Source of the DNA: UBA2020 sp964551435
Lineage (GTDB): Bacteria; Pseudomonadota; Alphaproteobacteria; Micavibrionales; UBA2020
Direction of reading: 5' to 3'
DNA: 64,000 bases
Assembly: GCA_964551435.1 (NCBI GenBank)
Contig: CAZKBS010000005.1
Location: 47,072-111,071 of the forward strand
Shown here: one piece after another, positions 27,225 to 35,663 of the stretch
Position numbering within the stretch: the first letter of the stretch is position 1
Layout of the letters: each line of letters starts with the position of its first letter
Notes under the pieces: model-generated
What the model was told of the DNA's origin: nothing
What the model saw: only the letters and a program-made list of their open reading frames with translations
Databases searched by the model: none
Made by a program: the position numbers and the translations under genes

Positions 27225-27254
27225 GCGTTCTCTCCTGCTGAATGAATATGCGGT

Positions 27255-27284
27255 ACTATAACACCACTATTAAATTTATGTCAA
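27255..27284 (-). promoter_or_regulatory. Promoter of the small lipoprotein gene
   Basis: On the minus strand TTGACA (27279-27284) and TATAGT (27255-27260) are separated by 18 bases. Predicted start is near 27248, about 24 nt before the ATG. Confidence 0.65.
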
Positions 27285-27330
27285 TTTAAAAATTCCCACG
27301 CATCTTGTCGCGGCGCATCATCAAACCACT

Positions 27331-27343
27331 TATAATGTCAGTA
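27331..27343 (+). promoter_or_regulatory. coaBC: -10 element placing the coaBC start at +1
   Basis: A perfect TATAAT (27331-27336) ends 6 bases before the coaBC ATG, so transcription would begin at or next to the start codon. No ribosome site precedes the ATG, and the -35 is poor (TTGTCG at 20 bases). This suggests a leaderless mRNA. Confidence 0.45.
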
Positions 27344-28563
27344 TGAAACTTATCGCGCATAATCTGGTTCACCGCCGCATCCTGCTGATTATTTCAGGCG
27401 GGATTGCCGCATATAAAAGCCTCGACCTCATCCGCCGCCTGCGCGAACGCGGGGCGGAGGTGCGCTGCATCCTGACATCAGGTGGTGCGCAGTTCATCAC
27501 CCCGCTCTCTGTCGGCGCACTGTCGGAGAGCAAAGTTTATACCGACCTGTTTTCCCTGACCGACGAACAGGAAATGGGGCATATCCGTCTGGCGCGCGAT
27601 TGCGACCTTGTCCTCGTCGCCCCTGCCAGCGCGAATATCATGGCGCGCGCGGCGCAAGGTATGGCGGATGATCTCGCCTCCACCGTTTTGCTGGCAACGG
27701 ATAAACCCGTCATGATGTGTCCCGCCATGAACCCCGCGATGTGGGATAACGCCGCCACGCAGGAAAACATCGCCACGCTAAAGCGGCGCGGAATTCATTT
27801 CGTGGCCCCCGCCGTCGGCGATATGGCCTGCGGCGAACATGGCGCGGGCCGCCTGCCCGACGTGCCGGAAATTGTCGCCGCCGTATCCGAATTTTTCGCC
27901 ATTAATGGCCCGCTGCGTGGCCGCCGCGCAATTGTCACCAGCGGCCCAACGCATGAAAGCATCGACCCTGTCCGTTTCATCGGCAATATTTCATCCGGCC
28001 GTCAGGGGCATGCGATTGCCGCGGCGCTCGCGGGTGCGGGCGCCGATGTGACGCTGATATCCGGCCCTGTGCAGGAAACCCCGCCCGCGGGTGTGCAGGT
28101 CGTGCGCGTCACAACCGCCCAGCAAATGCTGGAGGCAACACTGAAAGCCCTGCCTGCCGATATCGCCGTTTTTGCCGCTGCCGTCGCCGATTACCGCCCC
28201 GCAGAAACATCCGCGCAGAAAATCAAAAAATCCGGCGATGACGGACTGTCGCTGACGCTGGTGCAAAACCCCGATATCCTGCGCACCGTCGCCACAGGCA
28301 ATCACCGCCCCGCGCTTGTGGTCGGTTTTGCTGCGGAAACAGACGCAGGTATTGATGACGCCAGAAAAAAACTGGCACACAAGGGGTGCGACTGGCTGGT
28401 GCTGAACGATGTGGCGGGCGGCAAGGTTTTCGGTCAGGACGACAATACGGTGACCGTGCTGAAAAAAACCGCGGCAGATATCACAGCCGACAGCTGGCCC
28501 ACCATGGCCAAGCAGGATGTCGCGCGGCGTCTCGTCGCCGATATCGCGCAGGTTTTGAAATAA
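27343..28563 (+). CDS. coaBC: Bifunctional phosphopantothenoylcysteine decarboxylase/synthetase
   Basis: Two consecutive steps of coenzyme A synthesis: CTP-dependent ligation of cysteine to 4'-phosphopantothenate (CoaB) and FMN-dependent decarboxylation (CoaC). At 406 residues it has the usual order. The CoaC flavoprotein domain is about 10-190, with ISGGIAAYKSLDLIRRL, the APASANIMA segment and PAMNPAMWDN. The CoaB domain is about 195-400, with VTSGPTHESIDPVRFIGNISSGRQG. The ATG has no ribosome site but sits at the predicted transcription start. It stands alone, between a divergent lipoprotein gene and a convergent AsnB-like gene. Confidence 0.95.
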   Translation: MKLIAHNLVHRRILLIISGGIAAYKSLDLIRRLRERGAEVRCILTSGGAQFITPLSVGALSESKVYTDLFSLTDEQEMGHIRLARDCDLVLVAPASANIMARAAQGMADDLASTVLLATDKPVMMCPAMNPAMWDNAATQENIATLKRRGIHFVAPAVGDMACGEHGAGRLPDVPEIVAAVSEFFAINGPLRGRRAIVTSGPTHESIDPVRFIGNISSGRQGHAIAAALAGAGADVTLISGPVQETPPAGVQVVRVTTAQQMLEATLKALPADIAVFAAAVADYRPAETSAQKIKKSGDDGLSLTLVQNPDILRTVATGNHRPALVVGFAAETDAGIDDARKKLAHKGCDWLVLNDVAGGKVFGQDDNTVTVLKKTAADITADSWPTMAKQDVARRLVADIAQVLK

Positions 28564-28579
28564 ACAGTTCCGGCGACGT

Positions 28580-30493
28580 CTAGCGCGGCCAGCCTTTTTC
28601 ACCGTCGATGTAGACGCGGAACCACAGCTCCAGCATCAATAGCGCAAAGCCCTGGCGCATTTCGATCATATCGCCATCGCGGACGCGGTTCATGATATTG
28701 CGGACGACATCGGGATTCAGCAACCCACGGCGGCGCACGGCCTGCTCGGACAGGCAAGTTTCCATCAAATCGCGCATCAGGCGGGTCGACATGAAACGCT
28801 GCATGGGCAGACTCGCGTGGCGGCGGGAAATTTCCGGCACATCCGGCATGTTTTTTTCGACATAGTTGCGTATCATCACCTTGCCTTTACCGCCTTGGTA
28901 TTTCAGGTGGTCGGGCGCGGAGAGGATAAATTCGACCAGCGGGTGGTCCATATACGGCATGCGCAGCGATGTCGACGTCAATCCAGCGATTTTGTCAGCG
29001 CGCAGCAAAGTGCTATCCTGCAGCACATAATCTTTTTGCAGCGCCAGCAGCGATGATACCGGCGTCGGCCATGCCAGCGCGGTTTCACGGCGACTGTCCA
29101 TGAAGCTTTCCATCAGCGGCGACATCGTGGGGGTATACAAATCCGCCTTGTCACGCGCCGTAAAAATCGACGTCATCAGCGTATAGCGTCGCGTCAGGCT
29201 GCTGCGTTTATTGCCAATTTCCTTGAACAAAGCCAAAATGCGCTCGCGGCATTTATCACCGACACGCCCGTTGCAATCGAACTGGCTGTCCATCCAAGAC
29301 TGGGGCAGCATGCGTACGCCCATGCGGTAAAGACTCGCAAACATCGGCGGCATGCGGCTCATGCGCAGGAACGCTTCCTGCTGCAAAAGTCCGCACATCA
29401 TATCCTCTGCGCCCACGCCGCGGATAAGACCATCGGCCCCCTGCCCCGCCTGCTGCGAGAGCATAAAAGAAGAAACCATCGAGGCATCGGCCACAGGCTC
29501 GTCAAGCGCCCAGACGATTTCCGGTAGTTTTTCCATGTCGGGGGGCGTGCAGATGATTTCGTGATGGCGCGTGCCCAGACGTCGCGCGATATCGCGCGCG
29601 GGAGCCAGTGCTTCATCGCCACCGTCGTAGCCGACAGTAAAGGTATCGAGCCCGCGTGGCGGCGGGTCCTTCATCAGGCAAGCGGCGATGGCCGTATCTT
29701 CGACAGAACCGGAAAGCGAAATTGCCGGCTTGTTAAACCCCGCGGCGGACTGACGCACCGAATCTTCAAGCAGTTCGTCAAAACGTGCCTGAAAATCCGC
29801 ATCGGTTTTCAAAGCGCCGTCGGGGCGCATATAGGTTTCCCACTGCCAATACGGCTCGACCATCACATGCAGGCCGGGATTCCAGATCAGACGGTGACCG
29901 GCGGGCAGCTTGTGCACGCCCTTGAAAAAAGTCCCCGGCCCCAGACTGAAGCCGAAGGTCAGATAGGCGTCGATCGCGCGCAATTCGGGCACGGCTTTGA
30001 CGCCGGGGTGTTCCAGCAGCGCCTTGATTTCGGAGGCGAAAACAAAATCACCCGACTGGGTGGTGGTATAATAAAGCGGCTCCTGCCCCATGCGGTCGCG
30101 GGTGATGAACACGAAATCCTTCAGCGTATCATGCACCGCGAAAACGAACCGCCCGCGCAAATGGGCGGCTAGATTAAGACCGTAAGCTTCATAAAGGTGC
30201 AGCACAAGCTCCGCCGTGCCATCGCTACGGAAATGGATGCCCTTGCGTTCAAGGTCGGCACGCAAGACCGGATAATTCGAAATTTCACCGGAAAAAAGAA
30301 CAACAATACTGTCGTCGTGGCTATAGGCTGGCTGGGCGGCGCTTTCGGTGGCGCTGCCGCGCATCCCCATAAAAATGGGATTCGCGTGATAAAACGCCTC
30401 GCCGCCGCGGCCGCGGTGCGCCAGCTTGCGCACCATGCCCTGAATCACTTCCGGCGCCTGTGCCTGGCCGAAATAACCCGCTATGCCTGCCAT
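28580..30493 (-). CDS. Asparagine synthetase-like protein, catalytically degenerate
   Basis: A 637-residue protein with the two-domain layout of glutamine-dependent asparagine synthetase (AsnB). It starts MAGIAGYF where active enzymes have MCGIAGYF, so the N-terminal nucleophile Cys2 is Ala. Other motifs have also drifted: NGEIYN reads SGEISN (68-73), the ATP-binding SGGVDS reads SGSVED (261-266), and the SGDGADELFGGY segment reads RGVGAEDMMCGL (358-369). RDRMGQEPLYY and the overall length are kept. AGGA precedes ATG 30493. It is probably a pseudoenzyme or has a new activity; I cannot say which. It is the only gene of this kind here and has no surrounding polysaccharide cluster. Confidence 0.85.
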   Translation of the reverse strand: MAGIAGYFGQAQAPEVIQGMVRKLAHRGRGGEAFYHANPIFMGMRGSATESAAQPAYSHDDSIVVLFSGEISNYPVLRADLERKGIHFRSDGTAELVLHLYEAYGLNLAAHLRGRFVFAVHDTLKDFVFITRDRMGQEPLYYTTTQSGDFVFASEIKALLEHPGVKAVPELRAIDAYLTFGFSLGPGTFFKGVHKLPAGHRLIWNPGLHVMVEPYWQWETYMRPDGALKTDADFQARFDELLEDSVRQSAAGFNKPAISLSGSVEDTAIAACLMKDPPPRGLDTFTVGYDGGDEALAPARDIARRLGTRHHEIICTPPDMEKLPEIVWALDEPVADASMVSSFMLSQQAGQGADGLIRGVGAEDMMCGLLQQEAFLRMSRMPPMFASLYRMGVRMLPQSWMDSQFDCNGRVGDKCRERILALFKEIGNKRSSLTRRYTLMTSIFTARDKADLYTPTMSPLMESFMDSRRETALAWPTPVSSLLALQKDYVLQDSTLLRADKIAGLTSTSLRMPYMDHPLVEFILSAPDHLKYQGGKGKVMIRNYVEKNMPDVPEISRRHASLPMQRFMSTRLMRDLMETCLSEQAVRRRGLLNPDVVRNIMNRVRDGDMIEMRQGFALLMLELWFRVYIDGEKGWPR

Positions 30494-30555
30494 TATATTT
30501 CCTGTATCCCGATATCGTGGCGTTTCGTCGCGCAAGCATCCTACACTATAACAGG

Positions 30556-31881
30556 TCAGCCGCCAACCTCCCGCATACGATCGCCTTCACCCGTGGTTTC
30601 GGACGGTGCGGGGGTCATTTTGACCAGCGTAATCTGGTTGCGCTGTTTTTTTAGCACGTCAAAGCGGAAACCATGAAAGGTAAACGACTGCCCGACACTG
30701 GGAATACGCTGGCTTTCATACAGCAAAAGCCCCGCGACGGTCGAATAATCCTCGTCCGGAATATGCCAGTCGCGGTCACGGTTCAGGTCACGCAGCGTCA
30801 CCTTGCCATCGACAATATAGCTGCCGTCCGGCTGCGGGCGCACACCGGCGACGGCAATATCATGTTCGTCGTCAATCTGGCCGACGATTTCTTCCAGAAT
30901 ATCCTCGAGGGTGATAACCCCCATCAGCGCGCCATATTCATCGACCATAATCGCAAAATGCTCGCGGCGGCGGCGGAACGCCTGCAGCTGTTCGAACAGC
31001 GTGGCGGATTCCGGAATAAACCACGGCTCCATCATCGCGCGCGACAGGTCGAGCTTCGACACATCCCCGCCGCAATGGCGCAATTCCTGCAGCATCAGCT
31101 TGGAGTGTATCACCCCGATGATATTATCCGGGCTTTCGCGCCAGACCGGCAAACGCGTGAAGGAACTATGCATCACCTCGTCGACAATGCGGTCAATCGG
31201 CTGGTCGGCGTTGATCATGCGCACATTTTTACGATGCACCATGATTTTTTCGACATTGACGTCGGCAAGATCGAGAATCGATTTCAGCATGGCGCGGGTT
31301 TCCTGCCCATCGCCGTCACCCCCCTGCTGTTCGCTCGCAGCCAGAAGGTCAATCGCACCGCGCAATTCTTCCTGCTGCGCCTCATTTTGGTCAGGCGCTT
31401 CGTGGCTGACGCGGCACAAACGAAACAGCGCATTGACGATATGCGAGATCGTTCGCGTCACCGGCGACAGTATGAATGTCAAAACCGATACCAGCGGCGC
31501 CACCGCCAGCGATACGCGGTCGGGGTGCAGCAACGCATAGGTTTTGGGCATGATTTCCGAAAAAATCAGCACCAGCAGCGTCACGCCCAAGGTTGCGTAA
31601 ATCACACCCGTTTCGCCAAACAGCTTGATCAGCACCGATGTCGCCAGCGCCGAGGCGGAAATATTGACAAGGTTATTGCCCAGCAGCAGCCCGCCGATCA
31701 AACGATCTTTCTGCTCGCGCAGTTTATTCACCATGGCGGCGCGGCGGCTGCCGTCGATTTCAAGCCTGTGCATGCGCGCGCGCGATGCCGCGGTCAATGC
31801 CGTTTCCGATCCGGAAAAGAAAGCCGACAGTACCAGCAGAACCATAAAAAGTATCAGTTCAGTCAGAAATTCGCCCGTCAT
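30556..31881 (-). CDS. HlyC/CorC-family CNNM-CBS domain membrane protein
   Basis: A 441-residue inner-membrane protein of the CNNM/CorB type, thought to take part in Mg2+/Co2+ transport. The N-terminal DUF21 domain (about 1-160) has three to four membrane helices and contains FFSGSETALTAAS and SEIMPKTYAL, both typical. A CBS pair follows (about 205-330, with MVHRKNVRMI and FAIMVDEYGALMGVITLEDILEEIVG). A C-terminal CorC/HlyC domain (about 345-425) ends the protein. It begins 4 bases after aroB ends, and the aroK-aroB-CorC order recurs in alphaproteobacteria, so the three are probably one operon. Confidence 0.92.
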   Translation of the reverse strand: MTGEFLTELILFMVLLVLSAFFSGSETALTAASRARMHRLEIDGSRRAAMVNKLREQKDRLIGGLLLGNNLVNISASALATSVLIKLFGETGVIYATLGVTLLVLIFSEIMPKTYALLHPDRVSLAVAPLVSVLTFILSPVTRTISHIVNALFRLCRVSHEAPDQNEAQQEELRGAIDLLAASEQQGGDGDGQETRAMLKSILDLADVNVEKIMVHRKNVRMINADQPIDRIVDEVMHSSFTRLPVWRESPDNIIGVIHSKLMLQELRHCGGDVSKLDLSRAMMEPWFIPESATLFEQLQAFRRRREHFAIMVDEYGALMGVITLEDILEEIVGQIDDEHDIAVAGVRPQPDGSYIVDGKVTLRDLNRDRDWHIPDEDYSTVAGLLLYESQRIPSVGQSFTFHGFRFDVLKKQRNQITLVKMTPAPSETTGEGDRMREVGG

Positions 31882-31885
31882 GTTG

Positions 31886-33031
31886 TCAGCTCGCTATCTG
31901 TTGAAGGAAGTCCAGAAGTTCCGTTTCGTCCGTATCGCGGGATACAAAAGCACCGCCGATACCGCGCAGCAGTATCAGCGTGATGCGTCCGCTGTCGTTT
32001 TTTTTATCGCCGCGCATGGCGGCAAGAATATCCGCCGGTGCCGCCGCGAACGGCGGGCGCGTCATCATCCCCGCCGCCTGTAAATGCCCCTCGATACCCG
32101 CAGGCACATCCGCCGCGCAAAGCCCGCGCCGCGCAGAAAATGCCGCCGCCCACAGGCAGCCGATAGCCACCGCTTCGCCATGCAGCAGACGCCCGTCATA
32201 ACCGCCGATTTTTTCCAGCGCATGGCCGAAGGTATGCCCGAGATTCAAAAGCGCGCGGATGTCTTTTTCCTCGCGTTCATCCTCGGCCACGATATCGGCC
32301 TTGGATTTGCAGCTGATAGCGATGGCTTCGCGCTGCACGGCTGCGTCGCCCGACAGAAGCGCGGCAGCGTTTTCCTCCAGCCAGTCAAAAAACGCGGCAT
32401 TATTGATAAGCGCGTATTTAAAAATTTCCGCATAGCCCGCACGCATCTCTCGCGGCGGCAGCGATGCCAGCACATCGGTATCAATCAGCACCGCACGCGG
32501 CTGGCAAAACGCACCCACAAGGTTTTTGCCAAGCGGCAGGTTAATTCCCGTCTTGCCGCCAACGGAACTATCGACCTGCGCCAGCAGCGTGGTCGGGATT
32601 TGCACAAAATCAATCCCGCGCATTAAAACCGCGGCGGCAAAACCTGTTATATCCCCAATAACGCCGCCCCCCAGCGCCACCAGCGCGGATTTGCGATCCA
32701 TCCCCTGCGCCAGCGCGGCAGAAAGAATATGCTCCAGCTGCGCGAAATTCTTGCTGCCCTCGCCCGCCGGCAATACCACGGGCGGGGCGACGTCAAATCC
32801 CGCCATCTCAAGGCCTTTGATAAGCTGCGGCAGATACGGCAGCGCGGCCACATTGTCATCTGTGACGATACAGATTTTTTTCGCGCGCAAAACGCCGCGC
32901 AGCACAGCCCCCGCCGCGGCCAAGACGCCACTGCCTATATATATATTATAGTCACGCCCCGCGCCGAGGGTGACGGTCACGGTTTCCGTGCCCTGCGGTA
33001 TCATCATGGTTTTCTCGCCCTGTGGGCTCAT
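31886..33031 (-). CDS. aroB: 3-dehydroquinate synthase
   Basis: Second step of the shikimate pathway: converts DAHP to 3-dehydroquinate using NAD and Zn2+. The 381-residue sequence has the NAD-binding ALGGGVIGDITGFAAA, PTTLLAQVDSSVGGKTGIN, the active-site Lys region MRAGYAEIFKYALI, and the metal-binding LNLGHTFGHALE and LHGEAVAIG. Its ATG overlaps the aroK stop by 4 bases (ATGA), so translation is coupled. The CorC-like gene follows after 4 bases. Confidence 0.96.
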   Translation of the reverse strand: MSPQGEKTMMIPQGTETVTVTLGAGRDYNIYIGSGVLAAAGAVLRGVLRAKKICIVTDDNVAALPYLPQLIKGLEMAGFDVAPPVVLPAGEGSKNFAQLEHILSAALAQGMDRKSALVALGGGVIGDITGFAAAVLMRGIDFVQIPTTLLAQVDSSVGGKTGINLPLGKNLVGAFCQPRAVLIDTDVLASLPPREMRAGYAEIFKYALINNAAFFDWLEENAAALLSGDAAVQREAIAISCKSKADIVAEDEREEKDIRALLNLGHTFGHALEKIGGYDGRLLHGEAVAIGCLWAAAFSARRGLCAADVPAGIEGHLQAAGMMTRPPFAAAPADILAAMRGDKKNDSGRITLILLRGIGGAFVSRDTDETELLDFLQQIAS

Positions 33032-33627
33032 GCGGTTTCTCCGTGATTATCGGTGCTGTCCGTCTTGCGCACAGAGGTGCCGCGCGGCATGTCTTCGGCA
33101 GGCAATTTCCCCTGCTGCGCGAGTTCGCGCCGGATACGGCGCGCCATGGTCTGCGGCGATTGTTTATCTGTCATCAGCGTAATGTCGGCCTCGGCATAAA
33201 CGGGATAGCGCACATCCATCAGTTCGCGCAGTTTTTGCGCGCGGTCGACACCCTGCAGCAGCGGACGATGCGCCGTGCGGCGCGTGCGCGCCACCAGCGT
33301 TTCCAGATCGGCTTTGAGCCAGACCGATACGCCGTGTTTTTTAATCGCCGCGCGCACGGCAGGCTGAATGAACGCGCCCCCGCCCGAGGCCAGCACAATC
33401 GGCGGGCCTTCGAGCAGGCGCTCGATGACGCGAAGCTCGCCTTTTCGGAATTCCGCCTCGCCGAATTCTGCAAAAATATCGGGGATGGGCATGCCTGCCG
33501 ATTTTTCGATTTCATGGTCGGCATCCACAAACGGCAAGCCCATCAGGCGCGCCAATTCACGGCCGACGCGGCTTTTGCCCGCGCCCATCAAACCCACAAG
33601 TACGATAATCGGTAAGGTTTTTGGCAT
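33028..33627 (-). CDS. aroK: Shikimate kinase
   Basis: Phosphorylates shikimate with ATP in aromatic amino acid synthesis. At 199 residues it shows Walker A (GLMGAGKSRVGR, residues 12-23), the shikimate-binding DADHEIE, the SGGGAF loop, and the lid region with TRRTAHRPLLQG. A C-terminal extension of about 25 charged residues exceeds the usual length. It heads the aroK-aroB-CorC operon. The ATG has no strong ribosome site, only AAA-rich sequence. Confidence 0.96.
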   Translation of the reverse strand: MPKTLPIIVLVGLMGAGKSRVGRELARLMGLPFVDADHEIEKSAGMPIPDIFAEFGEAEFRKGELRVIERLLEGPPIVLASGGGAFIQPAVRAAIKKHGVSVWLKADLETLVARTRRTAHRPLLQGVDRAQKLRELMDVRYPVYAEADITLMTDKQSPQTMARRIRRELAQQGKLPAEDMPRGTSVRKTDSTDNHGETA

Positions 33628-33717
33628 TTTTTCCCGTTATTCCAGTGCCTTAATCTGCCTGTTTCCGCCGCCGAAATCAAGCAAAGCCCCGTTTTTATGC
33701 ACTTATGAAAAAATATA

Positions 33718-33746
33718 TTGACTTATGGTATGCGCCGGCGTAAAAC
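33718..33746 (+). promoter_or_regulatory. Possible promoter upstream of the 49-residue membrane protein
   Basis: TTGACT (33718-33723) and TAAAAC (33741-33746) are 17 bases apart. It would give a leader of about 170 nt that is A-rich and otherwise featureless. Confidence 0.4.
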
Positions 33747-33926
33747 ATTATCCAGCTTTATGGTATTTACCCTGGTCGGGTGCTTACACTCGTTTTGAGA
33801 ATAAACGAGCGGCAGCACGAAAAGGAAAAACCGGAGCCAAAAACCGCCAAATATGTTGAAAACACAAATACGTTTGAGGCATATTCAAGACAACAACAAC
33901 GCGCGGAAAAGAAAAAGAAGGCACAC

Positions 33927-34076
33927 ATGTCAAAACTCCTGACCTCCCTTGTTTTTCTTGCGTTCGTTTTTGCAGCTGGCGGCTTTGCGGTTCTGGCAGT
34001 CTGGGATGTTCCCGTGGCCCAGACAACCGTGGAAAAGACGCTGGACAGCAGCACGTTCCTGAACCGGAACATCTGA
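33927..34076 (+). CDS. Small single-pass membrane protein
   Basis: A 49-residue protein with one hydrophobic helix (about residues 4-24) followed by VWDVPVAQTTVEKTLDSSTF. Small proteins of this shape, ending in a WD(V/I)P...VEK tail, are found in several alphaproteobacteria near xerD or aroK, as I recall the family. ATG 33927 has GAAGG 7 bases upstream. The frame stays open back to 33780, but that stretch is highly charged and has no start signal. It lies between the divergent aroK operon and xerD. Function unknown. Confidence 0.7.
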   Translation: MSKLLTSLVFLAFVFAAGGFAVLAVWDVPVAQTTVEKTLDSSTFLNRNI

Positions 34077-34462
34077 TCTCCGCATTTTCCAGGTTTCCTA
34101 GACATATCGCCGCTGGCGAATCATTCTGGTAAGAGATGATTCCCTGCTGCGCCGAGGGGATGCCATTCGCCTAAGGTACTCAAAAACAGTCGTTTTCGGG
34201 TACGGAGGGCGGAGAGAGGCCTTATACGGGATATGACGGAAAATCGTGAAAATTTCATGACTTTAGGCAACTTCTTGATTTTTGACCTTAAGTTCATGCA
34301 ATACTAAAAATAAATTTTCACATATTCCCTCTTGCAATTCCCTCGGGGATACGGCTTTATGTCTTAAAGTTCACTTGTTACGGAGGTGTACAACTCAAAA
34401 TAAGCCAATAAATCAAAGGCAATTGAGTTGTGCTCAGAAACTTTACAAAGGAGAAACACACA
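34077..34462 (+). promoter_or_regulatory. xerD: xerD upstream region with candidate promoter and leader hairpin
   Basis: This 386-base gap has no gene that I can support. TTGACC (34282-34287) and TAAAAA (34305-34310) are 17 bases apart and may form the xerD promoter. Between it and xerD, ACAACTCAA (34390-34398) and TTGAGTTGT (34423-34431) form a perfect 9-bp stem around 24 bases, ending just before the ribosome site. I found no dif-like XerCD site. Confidence 0.4.
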
Positions 34463-35446
34463 ATGGCTCGTCCAGGTCGTCCCAGAATGCCTAAAGCCCC
34501 CCTGCCCGGGAGCGTCGAGGGCTTTCTTGATATGCTCATCGCTGAACGCGGTGCTGCTCTGAACACCCGCCACGCCTACGAACGTGACCTCGCGGATGTC
34601 TGCGCCTTTCTGAAAAAAGGTGGCAAAGACATCGACAGCGCGACCACGAACGATCTCAAAGAATATCTGAACGAACTCAGCGATCGCGAAAATGCGAAAA
34701 GCAAAGGTGGCGGCAAAACGGCTGTTCGTACCATTGCCCGCCGCATCTCTGCGCTGCGCCAGTTCTTCGGCTTCCTGGTTTCCGAAGGCAAACGCTCGGA
34801 AGATCCGACGTCGACCATCGAAAGCCCGAAGCAAACCCGCACTCTTCCCAAAATTTTGAGCGAAGATGAGGTCACTGTCCTTATCAACACCGCTCAGAAG
34901 CAAGGCGGCCCGGAAAGCATCCGCCTTGTTGCCCTGCTCGAGATTCTCTATGCGACGGGCCTGCGCGTTTCCGAACTCGTTGGTCTGCCCCTCACCGCCA
35001 TCGGCCCCGACAGCCGTTACCTGACTGTCGAAGGCAAAGGTGGCCGTGAACGCATGGCGCCCCTCTCCGAGCCGGCTCAGAAAGCGATGCGCGCATACAT
35101 GGAAATTCGCACGAAATTCCTGATGCCGGATCGCGCCGAATCGCAAAGCAAGTGGCTGTTCCCGTCGCGTACGTCGGAATCCGGCCACCTGACCCGCCAG
35201 CGTTTCGCCCAGCTGCTGAAAGAGCTGTCCCGCAATGCCGGTATTGATCCGGAGCGCGTCAGCCCGCACGTTCTGCGCCATGCCTTCGCAACCCACCTGC
35301 TCAAGCACGGTGCGGATCTGCGTTCGGTGCAGAAAATGCTTGGCCATGCAGACATCGCAACGACCCAAATCTATACGCAGGTCGTCGGTGATCAGGCCAA
35401 AGAAGCTGCTGAGAAGCATCCGCTCGCTCAGAAAGCGAACGGCTAA
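34463..35446 (+). CDS. xerD: Tyrosine recombinase XerD
   Basis: Site-specific recombinase that with XerC resolves chromosome dimers at dif. The 327-residue protein has an N-terminal SAM-like domain (about 20-110) and a catalytic domain with ATGLRVSEL (first Arg), a Lys in VEGKGGRER, HVLRHAFATHLL (His and Arg), GHADIATTQIY (His) and the nucleophile Tyr in that last segment. ATG 34463 has AAAGGAG upstream; the frame extends 11 codons further without support. A basic/Pro-rich 16-residue N-terminal tail is unusual. It follows the small membrane protein gene and ends at a terminator. XerC is possible, but the length and context favour XerD. Confidence 0.9.
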   Translation: MARPGRPRMPKAPLPGSVEGFLDMLIAERGAALNTRHAYERDLADVCAFLKKGGKDIDSATTNDLKEYLNELSDRENAKSKGGGKTAVRTIARRISALRQFFGFLVSEGKRSEDPTSTIESPKQTRTLPKILSEDEVTVLINTAQKQGGPESIRLVALLEILYATGLRVSELVGLPLTAIGPDSRYLTVEGKGGRERMAPLSEPAQKAMRAYMEIRTKFLMPDRAESQSKWLFPSRTSESGHLTRQRFAQLLKELSRNAGIDPERVSPHVLRHAFATHLLKHGADLRSVQKMLGHADIATTQIYTQVVGDQAKEAAEKHPLAQKANG

Positions 35447-35503
35447 CCACTCCATTTGCATACCGCTGCCTGTTCCGGGGTATGTATGTGAATAAAATTG
35501 AAG

Positions 35504-35536
35504 AAGGACGCTTTCCCACCCGAAAGCGTCCTTTTT
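35504..35536 (+). terminator. Terminator after xerD
   Basis: A 12-bp perfect stem (AAGGACGCTTTC/GAAAGCGTCCTT) with a 6-nt loop is followed by TTTCT. Confidence 0.85.
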
Positions 35537-35663
35537 CTATGCCCGCCTCGGAAACTATGTAAAAACGAATTTGCGGTGTTTCCTTGAACATAAGTCATAT
35601 TTCGTTATACTGCGGCCTTCTTGGCGTCTGACGGGCGCTGCCTGACACAAACGGAAAGCATTT

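Noticed and set aside
33780..33926. Extending the 49-residue membrane protein upstream to 98 residues
   Set aside because: The added 49 residues are charged and repetitive, with no ribosome site, and would lie within the leader of the predicted transcript.
34077..34462. dif-like recombination site beside xerD
   Set aside because: No 28-bp sequence with two 11-bp arms of the XerCD type was found; the 9-bp inverted repeat has a 24-base spacer, too long for dif.
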